A DNA stretch of 64,000 nt. Origin: Beverwykella pulmonaria (lineage: Eukaryota; Ascomycota; Dothideomycetes; Pleosporales; Melanommataceae). A program made the position numbers and the translations under genes. Within the stretch, counting starts at the first letter, position 1; each line of letters starts with the position of its first letter. Of this stretch, positions 42,849 to 56,391 are shown one piece after another. The stretch is taken from positions 192,828 to 256,827 of the forward strand of contig BCHH01000008.1 in the NCBI GenBank assembly GCA_001599595.1, read 5' to 3'. A model generated the notes under the pieces. It was not told the origin of the DNA and searched no databases. It was given only the letters and a program-made list of their open reading frames with translations.

Positions 42849-42945
42849 TGTGACGGTGCTGCTCGCCAGGCTCGTTGCAAGTCACATGAATGCGCGACGC
42901 TTATGCCATTCACAGCAGTCGAGCTTGCCGGGCAGCACCGTCACA
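42849..42945. repeat. 97-bp MITE-like element with 26-bp terminal inverted repeats
   Basis: The left end TGTGACGGTGCTGCTCGCC and the right end, whose complement is TGTGACGGTGCTGCCCGGC, match at 23 of 26 positions. It lies 26 bp beyond the stop codon of the esterase-like gene. A related, decayed copy is at 40091 and a related end at about 7520-7538. No coding capacity; no clear target-site duplication. Confidence 0.65.
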
Positions 42946-42971
42946 AGACTTTTCCATACCAGAGGCCGTGT

Positions 42972-43836
42972 TCACATCAAACCAAAGAACTGAAGTGTAG
43001 CATCACCCTGGAAAGCTGGAATATGTCCACCACCCTGGACCTCATAACCCATCAACTTTGTCCCATCGCCATACGTGATCTTCTTCCAATTCGCCACCGG
43101 ATTGTTCGTTTCGTTCTTCGAAAAGCTCAATCCCATAACCGTACTCCACTGGTCTAACTGCGCCTTCAAGTTATTGATCGTAACCGCAGAGTCCGCCGTG
43201 CCATGCACAATCATCATCTTCGGAAAATCGCCGGTGTATCCAGGGTAGCACCCCTTCGCAAGATCCGCCCACTGCTGTGGTGTGTACTTGGATGCCTTCT
43301 GACCCAAAGGGCAGGTAAGATCAGATGACGCTGGCGTCGACATCGGTGACCCAGCCCAGCAGGTAGCAGGCACACCAGAGTAGGACGCCGCTCCCTTGAA
43401 GACATCGGGGTATGTAGCAGCCAAGACATTTGATTCCATCGCGCCGGATGAGCCTCCGACAACAAATACCTTGGGTTCTGTACCGTTGTAAGTCTTAAGT
43501 GCCCATTTTGCCATTGCTGTAAGGCCTTGGGAGTCACCACCGCCGTCATGCTTCAAAGATTTTGCAGAATGGGCATCCCAGCAGTTCATGCCGGACTGCG
43601 ATTTGGATGTTGGATACATGACAACGAAGCCAAGTTTGTCGGCGTACAAGTTGAGGGGTAATACTAACTCCTAGAATGATGGCCGGTTTCTCAGCGAGCT
43701 TGTCGGGGGTGTAGACGAGTACTGCAGGAAGTCCCGATGGATTGTCGCCCCAATTCGTCACACTCTGGATCTTGCCTGCATGTACTGCAGATGAAAAGGC
43801 TATAAGCACTCGAAGAATGATTGTCGTGGGAAACAT
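42972..43836 (-). pseudogene. CE1-type esterase (acetylxylan/feruloyl esterase family), internally deleted
   Basis: A secreted carbohydrate esterase of the PHB-depolymerase-like fold. Exon-like block 1 (from 43836) has a signal peptide (MFPTTIILRVLIAFSSAVHAG) and NWGDNPSGLPAVLVYTPDKLAEKPAII. Block 2 starts YADKLGFVVMYPT, has the nucleophile elbow GGSSGAMESN, HGTADS (Asp) and GGGHIPAFQGD (His), and ends FFGLM at 42972. Between the blocks the usual segment of about 15-20 residues after PAII (HxCxGT, with the oxyanion-hole region) is missing and the frame shifts. No intron with a valid acceptor restores it. The catalytic triad is otherwise present. I therefore call it a recently damaged gene; an assembly error is the alternative. 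Confidence 0.7.
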
Positions 43837-44656
43837 GATAGTGAAAAATAGGTATCTGTGCTATTATTGATGATGTAATTTTTTTTTCATACAATTTTCT
43901 GCACATTAGGAGTAACTCTTTGATCCTTAGTTATATGCTTTTTAAAAATCATGCTTTTCACTATCTTGGTTTTGTTTTACAGGTTGGAGATTGAAGCAAT
44001 GTAGCAACACAACGTAAGTGCGCATAAAGCCACCAGTTGATCCATTCATGGTGTCGATCAGTGTACCGCGCGAAGGGATTTGGCATGGAGTTAGAAGCGG
44101 TAATTTCAAGGACACAAACTTAAGGCTACAATTTTCCTTACCTTAGCCTGAATGGGCATTTGTTTAAGATTCGTTGTATGAACAGAGCACCGTCGTGTGA
44201 CCAGCAAGCGTCATGCGAGCTTTATTTAATAGAAACAGAGCAAAAAATAAAAATTTGGTGGTAAATGCGCGATATCAATAAAGTACATGAGGAGTAAACT
44301 CCACCGGGAATCAAAATCGGCATCTTCGTTTTCGAGGAGGAGGCGCGGATAAGCAGCACGGTATTCTAGCTCGCTTATTATATTTGGGCTGGGAAGAGGG
44401 TGGTTACGGAGCCTACGGCAGGACAATTATGTCAACACCATTTTCTGCGATTTTGATTTTTAGTTTGGGTATAATTACGATGCTGGTATTGGAGTGGCAT
44501 ATACTTTTATCCTACGGAGAGAGGAGACATAGGACCTTGTCCGACGATGTACTGGGTGACTTTACAACTACCCATAGTCAGCTTAATTGGAAAGAGAGAC
44601 AGGTCCAAAATTTTCACTTAAGCAAGGTAAACTCTACAGCTGGGCGCTAGTTCCCT
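43837..44656. other. Intergenic, no gene seen
   Basis: AT-rich. The 44384-44650 plus frame has one hydrophobic stretch but no supporting features. Confidence 0.4.
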
Positions 44657-45350
44657 CTACCTAAAATATCTTGTCTCGAACGCTCCACCTCCATCTTGCC
44701 TCTCACCGCCATCCTCACCGACCTTGTAGTTGATATCAGAGAGGTACGCGAAGTGCAAGGACTTGTTTCTCAGTAAGGACATGTTGATGCCGAAAAGGAT
44801 TGCGTTGGAGGGATCGCAGACCGACTCGCTGGAGGGGTGGAAGGACTGCTCCATACTGTGCAGCGCGCCGGGAGACCGGATGAGGTGCGTCAAATTCATA
44901 CCTGCAAATAAACCAGTTGAGCCGGAGTTGGTCGGTGAGACGGGTTCGGCGTCGGCATCAATGGAGATGAGTTTGATCTTCATAGGGGGAGACTGGAAGT
45001 ACGCGTGCTGCCAGAAGGGGAAGAGTGTGGCAGCACTTGCCTCCAAGGATGATCTGGAAGGGACTTGGATACAGGAGGTGTTGAAGTTTGTGCGATGGCA
45101 CGACGAACCTGCTGGCAGAAGGAGATATTGATGTCTTCGATGCGGACACTGCCTAGAGCGAAGGTCGTTGGGCGTATGTTGCGGGCGAGTCCAGTGAGTG
45201 GTGATCTGAAACCTACGGGGGGCCTGCGTCTTGTAGCCTACAGGCAACGCGCACGCCTTGGAAGGCTTTGGATGCTTTGAATTTGCCTGGAATGATGGAG
45301 CCGCAATCTGCGGGCGCATAGGTGATGGAGACCGAGCACGAGGCTGCCAT
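44657..45350 (-). CDS. Hypothetical protein, spliced, function unknown
   Basis: Not recognised. The minus strand starts MAASCSVSITYAPADCG at 45350. A coherent second block reads FRSPLTGLARNIRPTTFALGSVRIEDINISFC. A 55-bp intron (GTTCGT..TTCCAG) would lead into SSLEASAATLFPFWQHAYFQSPP and a long final part ending ETRYFR at 44657. The link between blocks 1 and 2 needs a 29-bp intron, which is too short, or a frameshift, so the gene may be damaged. The open final exon of about 120 codons is the best support. No signal peptide or membrane segment is evident. Confidence 0.4.
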
Positions 45351-46371
45351 TTCGTATGGTTCGTGTTGAGATAGTGCCGGGGAAATTTTGTGGTCTACAT
45401 TGTCCAAGAGATAGTAGAAGGTCTGTAATCACTTATATACTGAGCTGAAGCGTATGGATCGTCTTAATAAGCCGGACACAGGAAGGCGCAGAACAGGTTC
45501 ATTAATAAGGGGGATTATCTCATTGCCGTGTACAACAGCTTTGGACCTTGTTAATTCTGGTAGGCTACACCTTGAGTCGCTATTTCGGCTAATCATGGCA
45601 CCACAGGCTCTAGGTGTACATTGTGTCAACCACGGGCCGTATTTGCTACTCTAAATCTGGCGGGAGACATTCTCTACTAGTATCTATCTCGGCCTAGCAG
45701 GTTCATTCTCACTGGCCGAACACCGGTAGGAGGCGAGAGGTAAATGCAAATGTTTAGAAACAATGTTTAAAGATACCCCAGCTAATAGAAAGATGGTCAC
45801 TTAAGCTGAGGACGCTACAGAAACATGTTCCCCGGAGATTTTACGGCAGTCTTTGATCGAGAGTCTTCCGGCCAATAAAAAAATTTTCTATCAATAGTAA
45901 CACCAGCCTAAGATCCAGAGAAAAGAGCCGAGACAGGGATGAATGCGAGTTCATCCTGGGGGCGAAAATGCAAACGACACTTAGACTTATGCAGGGAATT
46001 CGACAGGCCACAAGTTGATCAGTTTTCGACAAGACGATCTGCGCCTTTGGAACGCACTATATGCGCCATATTTAATGGAAAGGCGCAGTTTCTCATATAC
46101 TCGTCTTTTGGACTCTTGCAGAAAGATTTCCTCCCTCTTGAATGTTGCAGCGCATGCTGAGCGGGGTCAAAAATCCTCATGAGGAACATTCTGCTTAAGC
46201 GACGACGCCTTCTAATCGCAGGGCCAGAAGCAGGTACTCATTTCCGAGCATTATTGTACAGGGGGGGGGGGGACCCACGTTCGCTGCGTCCCTCAAAAGG
46301 ATCGTCGCGCCTGAAAGGGTCTCACTTTTCAGCTTTCCTTCTTTGCTTTTTGTCTCCAGACGATTGTTGTA
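45351..46371. other. Intergenic, no gene seen
   Basis: Contains a 12-base poly-G run at 46261-46272 and the 5' flank of the GMC oxidoreductase gene. Nothing else is recognised. Confidence 0.45.
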
Positions 46372-48307
46372 ATGGCTCGGCTTTCAGTCAACACGAAGCG
46401 CTCAACCCTCTCGGTAGCGACACTTCTATTATCGACAATAGTGGAACCAGCTGCAGCTATAACGTGTCCGACTAATGGTCAATATGATTTTGTGCGTTCA
46501 CAATTGCTCCGCGTCATGTTTTCTAACATTGCCCTCTGGATTGATTCTGACTAGTTAATCTTAGATCGTCGTCGGAGGGGGAACAGCAGGTCTAGCAGTC
46601 GCGTCACGTCTGAGTGCCGGGCTACCGGAAAAGTGCATCCTAGTACTCGAGGCAGGCGTTGATGCAGAGAACGAGCCAAAAATCAACATCCCTGGCCTTA
46701 AGGGCTCAACGCTCGGCACGACATACGACTGGAACCTCACCACCGTGCCACAGCCCAATGCGAATAACCGCGTTTGGTCACAAGCACGAGGAAAGGTTCT
46801 TGGTGGAAGTTCAGCCCTTAATCTCATGACATGGGACCGCGCTAGTACATTTGAGTATGATTCCTGGGAGAAAAAATTAGGGCTCACGGGATGGAACTGG
46901 AGCACTTTTTTTAGTGCCATGCTAAAGACTGAAACATTCTTCCCTTCATCTAATCATGAGACCACTGAAGTGGGCTCTACTGGTCCCATCCACTCCCTCA
47001 TCAACCGATTCATTCCTGTGCATCAGAAGACATGGATCCCAACCATGAATAAGCTGGGAGTTGCCTCGAATCCTAAATCCATGGGAGGCAATCCATTGGG
47101 TGTCATGTATTCGTCGTCCAATATCCGAAACTCAGACTACAAGCGTTCATACAGTGCTCACAATCCGGGCTACCCTTCGGTAGCTAGAGACAACCTGGAG
47201 ATCAAGACAAGCGTTCGAGTGGCAAGAATTAACTTTGCTACTGTTAAGGGGAGACTGACTAGCACGGGAGCTACTTTGATAGATGGCACTGTCTTCAATG
47301 CTTCCGCAGAAGTGATCATTTCAGCTGGCGCCTTCCAAAGCCCACAACTACTTGAGGTCTCTGGCATTGGTGGAGCTTCTATTCTCAAAGCCGCTGGGAT
47401 ACCTTTGTTATATAACCTGCCAGGAGTGGGAGAGAACTTGCAGGACCACATCCGTATCCAGAGTTCATACCAATTGCTAGACAACTACACATCCTTCGAC
47501 ATTCTTAGGTGGAACACCACCTACGCAGCAGAACAGATGGATTTGTACAACCAAAACAAGGTCTCCATGTACGACTATACCGGAAGTGGCTATTCCTTCA
47601 TGACCTGGGCTCAAGCATTAGGCGACGACACAGCCCTTAAAGCCCTCGCCATCACCGCCTCAACAAACAACCTGACCACTTCTCCATTTGAGCCCATCCG
47701 CAAGCAGATCCTACTCGACTACCTCGCGAACAAGACGGTCCCACAAGTTGAAGTCATCTTTTCCGACGGCTACACCGGTGTGAAGGGCTATCCCGCTGTC
47801 GGCAACCCCCTCCGCGGAATTGGCACCTTCAGTCTGATCGCAAGTATCCAACACCCTTTCAGCGTTGGTTCCGTACATGCCACCTCAGCCAACATCTCCG
47901 TCAACCCTTCCATCAACCCTAACTACTTTGCGCAAGAATACGATCTACAAGCCACCATCTCCACGGCCAAGTATCTCCGCCAGATCGCCAACACGTATCC
48001 CATGAAGCAGGTTTGGAGCGCTGAGTACGAGCCCGGGACGACTGCTGTGCCGGATGGAGACGAGGAGGCGTGGAAAAGCTATGTGCTGAATAACAGCTTG
48101 ACTATTTTCCATCCGACAGGCACGTGTGCGATGATTAAAGAAGCGCTGCATGGTGTGGTGAGCAAGGATTTGGTGGTGTACGGAACGAGTAACTTGAGGG
48201 TCGTGGATGCGAGTGTTATTCCGGTGCTTATGGGAGCGCATATTCAGACTGCTGTTTATGGCATTGCAGAGATTGCCGCAGAGAAGATTATCGCAAAGTG
48301 GGCATGA
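46372..48307 (+). CDS. Secreted GMC oxidoreductase (FAD, 620 aa)
   Basis: A glucose-methanol-choline family flavoenzyme, likely extracellular, oxidising an alcohol, sugar or aryl-alcohol. Exon 1 (46372-46491) encodes the signal peptide (LSVATLLLSTIVEPAAA). After a 73-bp intron, exon 2 (46565-48307) begins exactly at the FAD motif IVVGGGTAGLAVASRLS. Further family marks are the ARGKVLGGSSALN signature, GAFQSPQLLEVSGIG (GMC signature 2), HPTGTCAM with the catalytic His, and GAHIQTAVYGIAE near the C-terminus. The length is normal and no damage is seen. The exact substrate cannot be read from the sequence. It lies between an esterase relic and the catalase-peroxidase, which could remove H2O2 produced by such an oxidase. 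Confidence 0.92.
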
Positions 48308-51034
<2,727 letters not shown>

Positions 51035-51762
51035 GTCTGTTGAGGTCGAACGTGTATACGTCATGAGGTTAAGCTAGAGTCAGTACTTCGAGCATGACAC
51101 ACTGTTGGCGCATATGTCAAATTTGTAGGGGTCAGCATTAAAGTGATCCGAGTCGAACGCAGAGGACTACTTTCTGATGGTTCCCCAAGGGTTTAGCCCA
51201 TTTCTTCCCAAAATAAACACGTAGCATAACCCTGCTCAAACAAGTATATTCTATTATCAACCATTGTCGTTCTCAGTTTCCTTGGTGTTTCGAACAATTT
51301 TATAAGTCATGGCGTTCAACAGTTTCTCATTTCTTCTCTGTTTGCGTACAACCTCGAAGCATTTGACTCGACTAAGACTGAAAGGCACGCTTAGTAGGTT
51401 TGCAGGGGTGAACAACCCCGACCAACCAGACCCCGCACTTTCGCTTCTTCAATTTTCCACCACTTGGCATTTTTCTCCAGTGTTGTTGTCGAACATTACA
51501 GAGCTTGCAAACGGTGTGCCTGGATTCGATGGAAAATTAAGAAGACGTTATGATCATCACGGATATGAGTTCAAAAGTGGCTAGACTATGAAGTACGCGC
51601 ATAAGATCTGGGGAGATGATCCAAGTTCAATGCACATTACGAAATTCGGTTCACGCCAGGGAGAGATTGATTAGGGAATTAAACGCTTAATTACTTCTAT
51701 ACAAAAACTCATCCAATACCCAACTACTTCTCTGGTTCAACAATTTATCATCTACTCCTAAG
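51035..51762. other. Intergenic, no gene seen
   Basis: The 3' flank of katG and the promoter region of the pectin methylesterase. The frame 51309-51584 has no support. Confidence 0.45.
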
Positions 51763-53009
51763 ATGATGTTCTCTATTGTACTGCCCTCATGGCTCTCGAT
51801 ATGTGTCCTTGCCGTTGAGATACTTACTTTCGTCGACGCACACGCATACAGCCGGGCCCAGTGTCAAGCTGCAACTGCAAACCCCCTCGATGGATGTGCT
51901 GCAGGTACTATTCTCGTGTCCGCAACACACAAGGATGCAAACTTCACCAGTATCCAATCTGCGATCCTCTCCCTCGATGAGACAACCCCTGCAACCATCC
52001 TTATCCTCTCAGGAACATATACCGAGCAGATCAACGTCACTCGCACCGGCCCCCTCACTCTCCTGGGTGAAGTCGGAAAGGAAGGCCAAAACATTGTCAC
52101 TGTCACATTTGCGGCGGCCAATGTTAATGTTTCATATACGGATAATGCGTTTACCTCGGTCTTGACTGTGGCACCGACTCTGGAGGCCAGTCTTACTGGC
52201 TCAGGGCCGACTGGGTATCCAGTACCAGCTGGTACGCCTTTTGGATGCAAAGATTTTCGGGCCTACAACATCGATTTCCGGAATGTGTTTGCGAAAGAAA
52301 GTGTTGGCCCCTCTTTGGCAGTCAGTGTCTCGTACGCGAATGCGGGATTCTACTCCTCAGGATTCTTCAGCTACCAAGACACAGTATGTGATCGCCTCCA
52401 GCTCGTGATCTTTTCTCACTAACAAGAAGACAGATATACATTGGCAAACTCGGAAACGCATATTTCTACAATAACACCATAGCCGGACAAACTGACTTCT
52501 TCTATGGTTTCGGCACAGCCTTCATCAAGAACTCCAAAATCGCGATGCGAACATGCGGCGGCGGAGTGACAGCATGGAAAGGCACAAACACGACCTTTGC
52601 CAATAAGTACGGAGTCTACATTTCAGACTCCATACTTGCACAAGAAAACTCCACCCTCGTTGCGTCACTAATTGGAAAGTGCTTCCTTGGCCGCCCATGG
52701 AATTCTCAGCACCGATCTGTGTTCCTAAACACGTACATGGATGCTACCATCAATGCTGCAGGATACAAGGCTTGGGCTGTAAGCACTGATCCTGCTGTGA
52801 GTCGCTTCGTCCCAAATGTGACGATCATGGCGGAGTACAAGAGCTATGGTCCGGGATTTAATTTGACAGGGAGGGTTGCTGGAGGTGTCACGACGGTATT
52901 TACGAGGGAGCAGGCGAGGGAGTACGGGAGCCCGGAGAAGGTGTTTATGAGCGAAGCAGGGGTGCAGCCATATGTTGAATGGATTGATAAGGACTTTTTG
53001 TCTAGATAA
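51763..53009 (+). CDS. Pectin methylesterase, CE8 (398 aa), secreted
   Basis: Removes methyl esters from pectin homogalacturonan in the plant cell wall. Exon 1 (51763-52383) starts with a signal peptide (SWLSICVLAVEILTFVDAHA). The 50-bp intron 52384-52433 follows SYQDT, and exon 2 ends at 53009. Motifs are GTYTEQI (strand GxYxE), FFSYQDT, GQTDFFYGFGTAFI (active Asp, usually DFIFG) and CFLGRPWN (the LGRPW Arg). The right-handed beta-helix length is complete. The gene is convergent with a polygalacturonase only 86 bp away, which makes a pectin-degrading pair. Confidence 0.93.
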
Positions 53010-53095
53010 GTGTAGGTTTGGGAAAATGAACAAACATACATGTCCGCGCTCAAAGAAGAGGTCCCCTCGATCCTGCCCCCACCACAAGAAACCTA

Positions 53096-54301
53096 TTACC
53101 CTGAAGCACCAGCCGTACAAGCAATCCCCAAATCACTTGGGGTATTCGCACAAAGAACTACTGCCGTTCCACTTTTCGGCTTAACGCTCCACCCACTAAA
53201 CTTAACCCCGCAAGTACCCTTCGGAGGACAATTGATATTTGCAATATCTACGCCATACTTTGTGCTTGTAGTCCCCTTGAAATTACTAAACACAACATCG
53301 GATATATTCGCATTGCTAGGATGGTCGGCACAATATGTCGCATTCTGCGCATAACAACTCTGGATCTGGGCCGCATAGTCTGAGTTCGTGACCATGATAT
53401 CGTTATACGTAACGTTTTTGACAATCGCGTGTCCAAAGCCGCCGGGGTAGTACTTTATGCCTACAGCTTTGGTCGAGTTGATCATATTGGCATTCGTGAC
53501 GTAGATATTGGTTACGGTGTCTGTGTTTGTTTTGCCTAAGCTTCCGACTGAAAGGCCATGAGAGCCGGAGCAGGTGATGTTGTTTACGGAAACGTAGTTG
53601 GCGCCTGGTTTGAAGGCTACGCAGTCATCTTGATTTTGGACAGTGGCGTTTTGGATCGTCACGTACGACGCCGGTCCGATATCCCAGCCGTCTGTGTTTT
53701 TGGGGGCGGTGCTGGAGGTCGAGATAGCGGAGAGAGTGATGTTGGTGTATTGGATATTCTGCGAGTTTCCGGCTGCGGAGTGGAAGACATTTGGTGCATT
53801 GATGAATTTTAGGTTGTTTACCATGATGGAAGCTGAGTTTGTGATGTACATCAGTGTCGGTCTTGAGTAGCTGCTATTGGTAGCAAAGCGCTCCCAAGCC
53901 GCCTGTCCATTTCCATCCACCACTCCAGTTCCCGTCAGAGAGTGCACCTTAGCGCCTGTGATGTTGTCGAGTGCGATGATAGATTTCTTTCCTTCCCAGT
54001 AGCTGAGATCGTTTGAGACTTTCAACGTGCCTTCGATTTGAAAATCGCATTTCGTGCAGCCAGTAAAGGAGAGGGTTGAGTAAATATTGAAAGTTTTTCC
54101 GGCGGGGATGAGGATTATGCCTCCTTTTCCACAAGTGGTGAATGCTGTCCTAATGGCAGGCACATCGTCAGTGGCCGAATTGCCTGCCGATACTGGTACA
54201 CAGCTTGCTCTCTTCGAAGGTGGTCGAGATTCCTGGACAGGCGTTGCTAGTACATTCGAAAGCGAGAAAAACGCGGCGGCGAATGAAAATATATTGTGCA
54301 T
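53096..54301 (-). CDS. Polygalacturonase-type glycoside hydrolase, GH28 (401 aa), secreted
   Basis: Hydrolyses demethylated pectin. I chose the ATG at 54301 because it gives a signal peptide (MHNIFSFAAAFFSLSNVLA); an upstream ATG at 54391 would bury it. GH28 motifs in order are KNTDGWDIG (Asp), NQDDCVAFK (paired Asp), CSGSHGLSVGS (His) and VGIKYYPG. In the last, endo-polygalacturonases usually have RIK; here Gly replaces Arg, which occurs in some exo-acting or otherwise specialised GH28 enzymes. Many NxS/T sites fit secretion. It is intronless. It is convergent with the pectin methylesterase and divergent from the acyltransferase. Confidence 0.92.
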   Translation of the reverse strand: MHNIFSFAAAFFSLSNVLATPVQESRPPSKRASCVPVSAGNSATDDVPAIRTAFTTCGKGGIILIPAGKTFNIYSTLSFTGCTKCDFQIEGTLKVSNDLSYWEGKKSIIALDNITGAKVHSLTGTGVVDGNGQAAWERFATNSSYSRPTLMYITNSASIMVNNLKFINAPNVFHSAAGNSQNIQYTNITLSAISTSSTAPKNTDGWDIGPASYVTIQNATVQNQDDCVAFKPGANYVSVNNITCSGSHGLSVGSLGKTNTDTVTNIYVTNANMINSTKAVGIKYYPGGFGHAIVKNVTYNDIMVTNSDYAAQIQSCYAQNATYCADHPSNANISDVVFSNFKGTTSTKYGVDIANINCPPKGTCGVKFSGWSVKPKSGTAVVLCANTPSDLGIACTAGASG

Positions 54302-54960
54302 GGTGAAGTCCAATCTAGTGTCAAAGACGAATGCGAGAAGAATATGGAAATTGAAGACACTTAAGATCTGGGTCATGGCTATTGTAGCCATCTCGTTTGC
54401 AGTAAATGAAGGAGGTGAGCTAGTGTGTAATTACAGGGACTCAAGAATTCCACGAGTAGGATTGCGAAATTTCAAGAACGACATCGATATAGAAACCAGA
54501 CTCCTCACTAAAACAATTCAAAATTCAATCAGCTAGCGACTACGAAGAATATTTTTCAACTTCAAAATACTGGACTCAAAGAAATTACAATCAAATTGGG
54601 AAGAAATTGCGTCATCGGAGGCATTGGTAACCAAAGAGACGATTCATTGACTCAGAACTCCAAATTTACCCTTGCATCTCCTTTCACGCAGCATTGTGTG
54701 ACACTGGGATCAAGCGAGGCAGAGCTGAATGCACAAAGGAAATGGTTCGAAATGACTCATGTGGGTTCATACACGCTCCTAGTAGCCGGCCACTACCCAT
54801 TTCGCCGCTTGGCGTGACCATCTCAATTGTTATATAAATTCCAAACCGATGTCAACAACAATAAGGCATCCTCTAATCCAAATACCTTCTCGTTCCAATA
54901 CCGCAGCTTCTCGCAGCCAAAATTCTGCTCGAAATCCTGCCCTCAGTCAAATCCTCCACT
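54302..54960. promoter_or_regulatory. Divergent promoter region between GH28 and acyltransferase genes
   Basis: 660 bp between divergent starts. TATATAAA at 54831-54838 is 123 bp upstream of the acyltransferase ATG. No operator sequence can be identified with confidence. Confidence 0.4.
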
Positions 54961-56391
54961 ATGCCGGCCCTAAACATGAACCTCGACATTCTCGGCGAAC
55001 AACCTGCGCTCTACAAACTATACACCCAACTCCTCTTCATCTTTCCACTTTCTATTGGCACCGCAGAATCGGAAATAACCTCAACAATAACACGCGGCCT
55101 TGAACGCCTCTCCGCAACGTTCCCCTGGACAGCAGGCCAAGTCGTGAAACAAGGCCCCGGACTAAATGGCACCGACAGTTACAAAATAGTAGCTTTTGAG
55201 CCAACGCCCCGTTTGGTAGTGAAAAATTACACTCAAGATGCCGAAGTCCCGAGTTTAGAGGCGTTGAAGAAGGCAAACTTTCCATTCTCCTTCCTCCACG
55301 AATCAACGTGGGCGCCTTGTCCCACTCTCGCCGGCCTCTCCTTTGACCCCAATAAGCCTTCCGGCCCAGCAGATGAGCCGGCACCTGTTCTCTTACTCCA
55401 ACTCAGCCTCATAAGAGGAGGGGTAGTGTTGTGTGTGAATGCACAGCACAATGCTATGGACATGACGGGACAAGGAGAAGTTATTGCCCTGTTGTCGAAA
55501 GCCTGTCGAGGCGAAGCGTTTACAGACGAGGAGGTGCAGGTGGGAAATATGGAGAGGGATGGAATAATTCCCGTAATGGGTGGGGATTGGAAACCCGGGC
55601 CAGAGCTTGATGAACAAATGCTGAAAGCCCCAGACCCGGTAGGAAAAGTGGAACAAGTCCAAGTACCAGCACCAGACATCATCTCGAACCCCAAGTCCAC
55701 GCCTCCAAAGTGCGCATGGAGCTACTTTACCTTCTCCGCCCCCGCTCTCGGTGCGTTAAAAGACTCAGCTACAGAAATACTTCCAGAAGGTACACGCTAC
55801 ATCACGACCGACGACGCCCTTTCCGCCCTAGTCTACCAATCCGTCCTCCGCGCCCGTTCCTCGCGTCTCTCTCCTACCTCCACTGTAAAATTCGCCCGCG
55901 CAGTAGACGTCCGCCGCTACCTCTCCATTCCCTCCACGTACCCGGGAATCCTCCAAAACATGACATACCACACCTACCCTCTCAACAAACTCCTCTCGTT
56001 GCCTCTCGGACATATAGCAGCAGAGATGCGAGCAAAAGTCGATCTACGCACCAGTTCACTAGCCTATGCCACACGCTCGCTCATCACATTTTTGCAGCAC
56101 AAGCCGGGCAACATGTCTCAAGCCAATCTCACCGCCTCTTTGAATCTTGACTCCGATATCATGCTCTCTTCGTGGTCCAAGATCGGGGCGTATGGTATGG
56201 ATTTTGGGCTGGGACTGGGGAAGCCGGTTGCGGTGAGACGGCCGGGGTTCGTGCCGGTTGAGTCGCTTTTCTATCTTATGCCCAAGTCGTTAGATGGTGA
56301 GGTTGCGTTGGCGGCTTGTTTGAGGGAGGAGGATCTAAAGGCGTTGAGAGAGGATGAGGCGTTTGGAAAGTTTGGAAAGTACATCGGTTAA
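54961..56391 (+). CDS. BAHD-type acyltransferase, trichothecene 3-O-acetyltransferase-like fold (476 aa)
   Basis: Transfers an acyl group from acyl-CoA to an alcohol or amine. It is intronless and complete. The catalytic HxxxD motif is HNAMD (about residue 163), and the structural DFGxG motif is MDFGLGLGKP near residue 410. The N-terminal part (LDILGEQPALYKLYTQLLFIF) matches the start of fungal members. Similarity to the Tri101 family is at the level of fold. No trichothecene genes are nearby, so the substrate is unknown. It could decorate a secondary metabolite or detoxify a plant compound. Confidence 0.88.
   Translation: MPALNMNLDILGEQPALYKLYTQLLFIFPLSIGTAESEITSTITRGLERLSATFPWTAGQVVKQGPGLNGTDSYKIVAFEPTPRLVVKNYTQDAEVPSLEALKKANFPFSFLHESTWAPCPTLAGLSFDPNKPSGPADEPAPVLLLQLSLIRGGVVLCVNAQHNAMDMTGQGEVIALLSKACRGEAFTDEEVQVGNMERDGIIPVMGGDWKPGPELDEQMLKAPDPVGKVEQVQVPAPDIISNPKSTPPKCAWSYFTFSAPALGALKDSATEILPEGTRYITTDDALSALVYQSVLRARSSRLSPTSTVKFARAVDVRRYLSIPSTYPGILQNMTYHTYPLNKLLSLPLGHIAAEMRAKVDLRTSSLAYATRSLITFLQHKPGNMSQANLTASLNLDSDIMLSSWSKIGAYGMDFGLGLGKPVAVRRPGFVPVESLFYLMPKSLDGEVALAACLREEDLKALREDEAFGKFGKYIG

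Noticed and set aside
54302..54391. Upstream in-frame ATG of the GH28 gene (54391)
   Set aside because: It would place 30 residues before a well-formed signal peptide; the ATG at 54301 is the better start.
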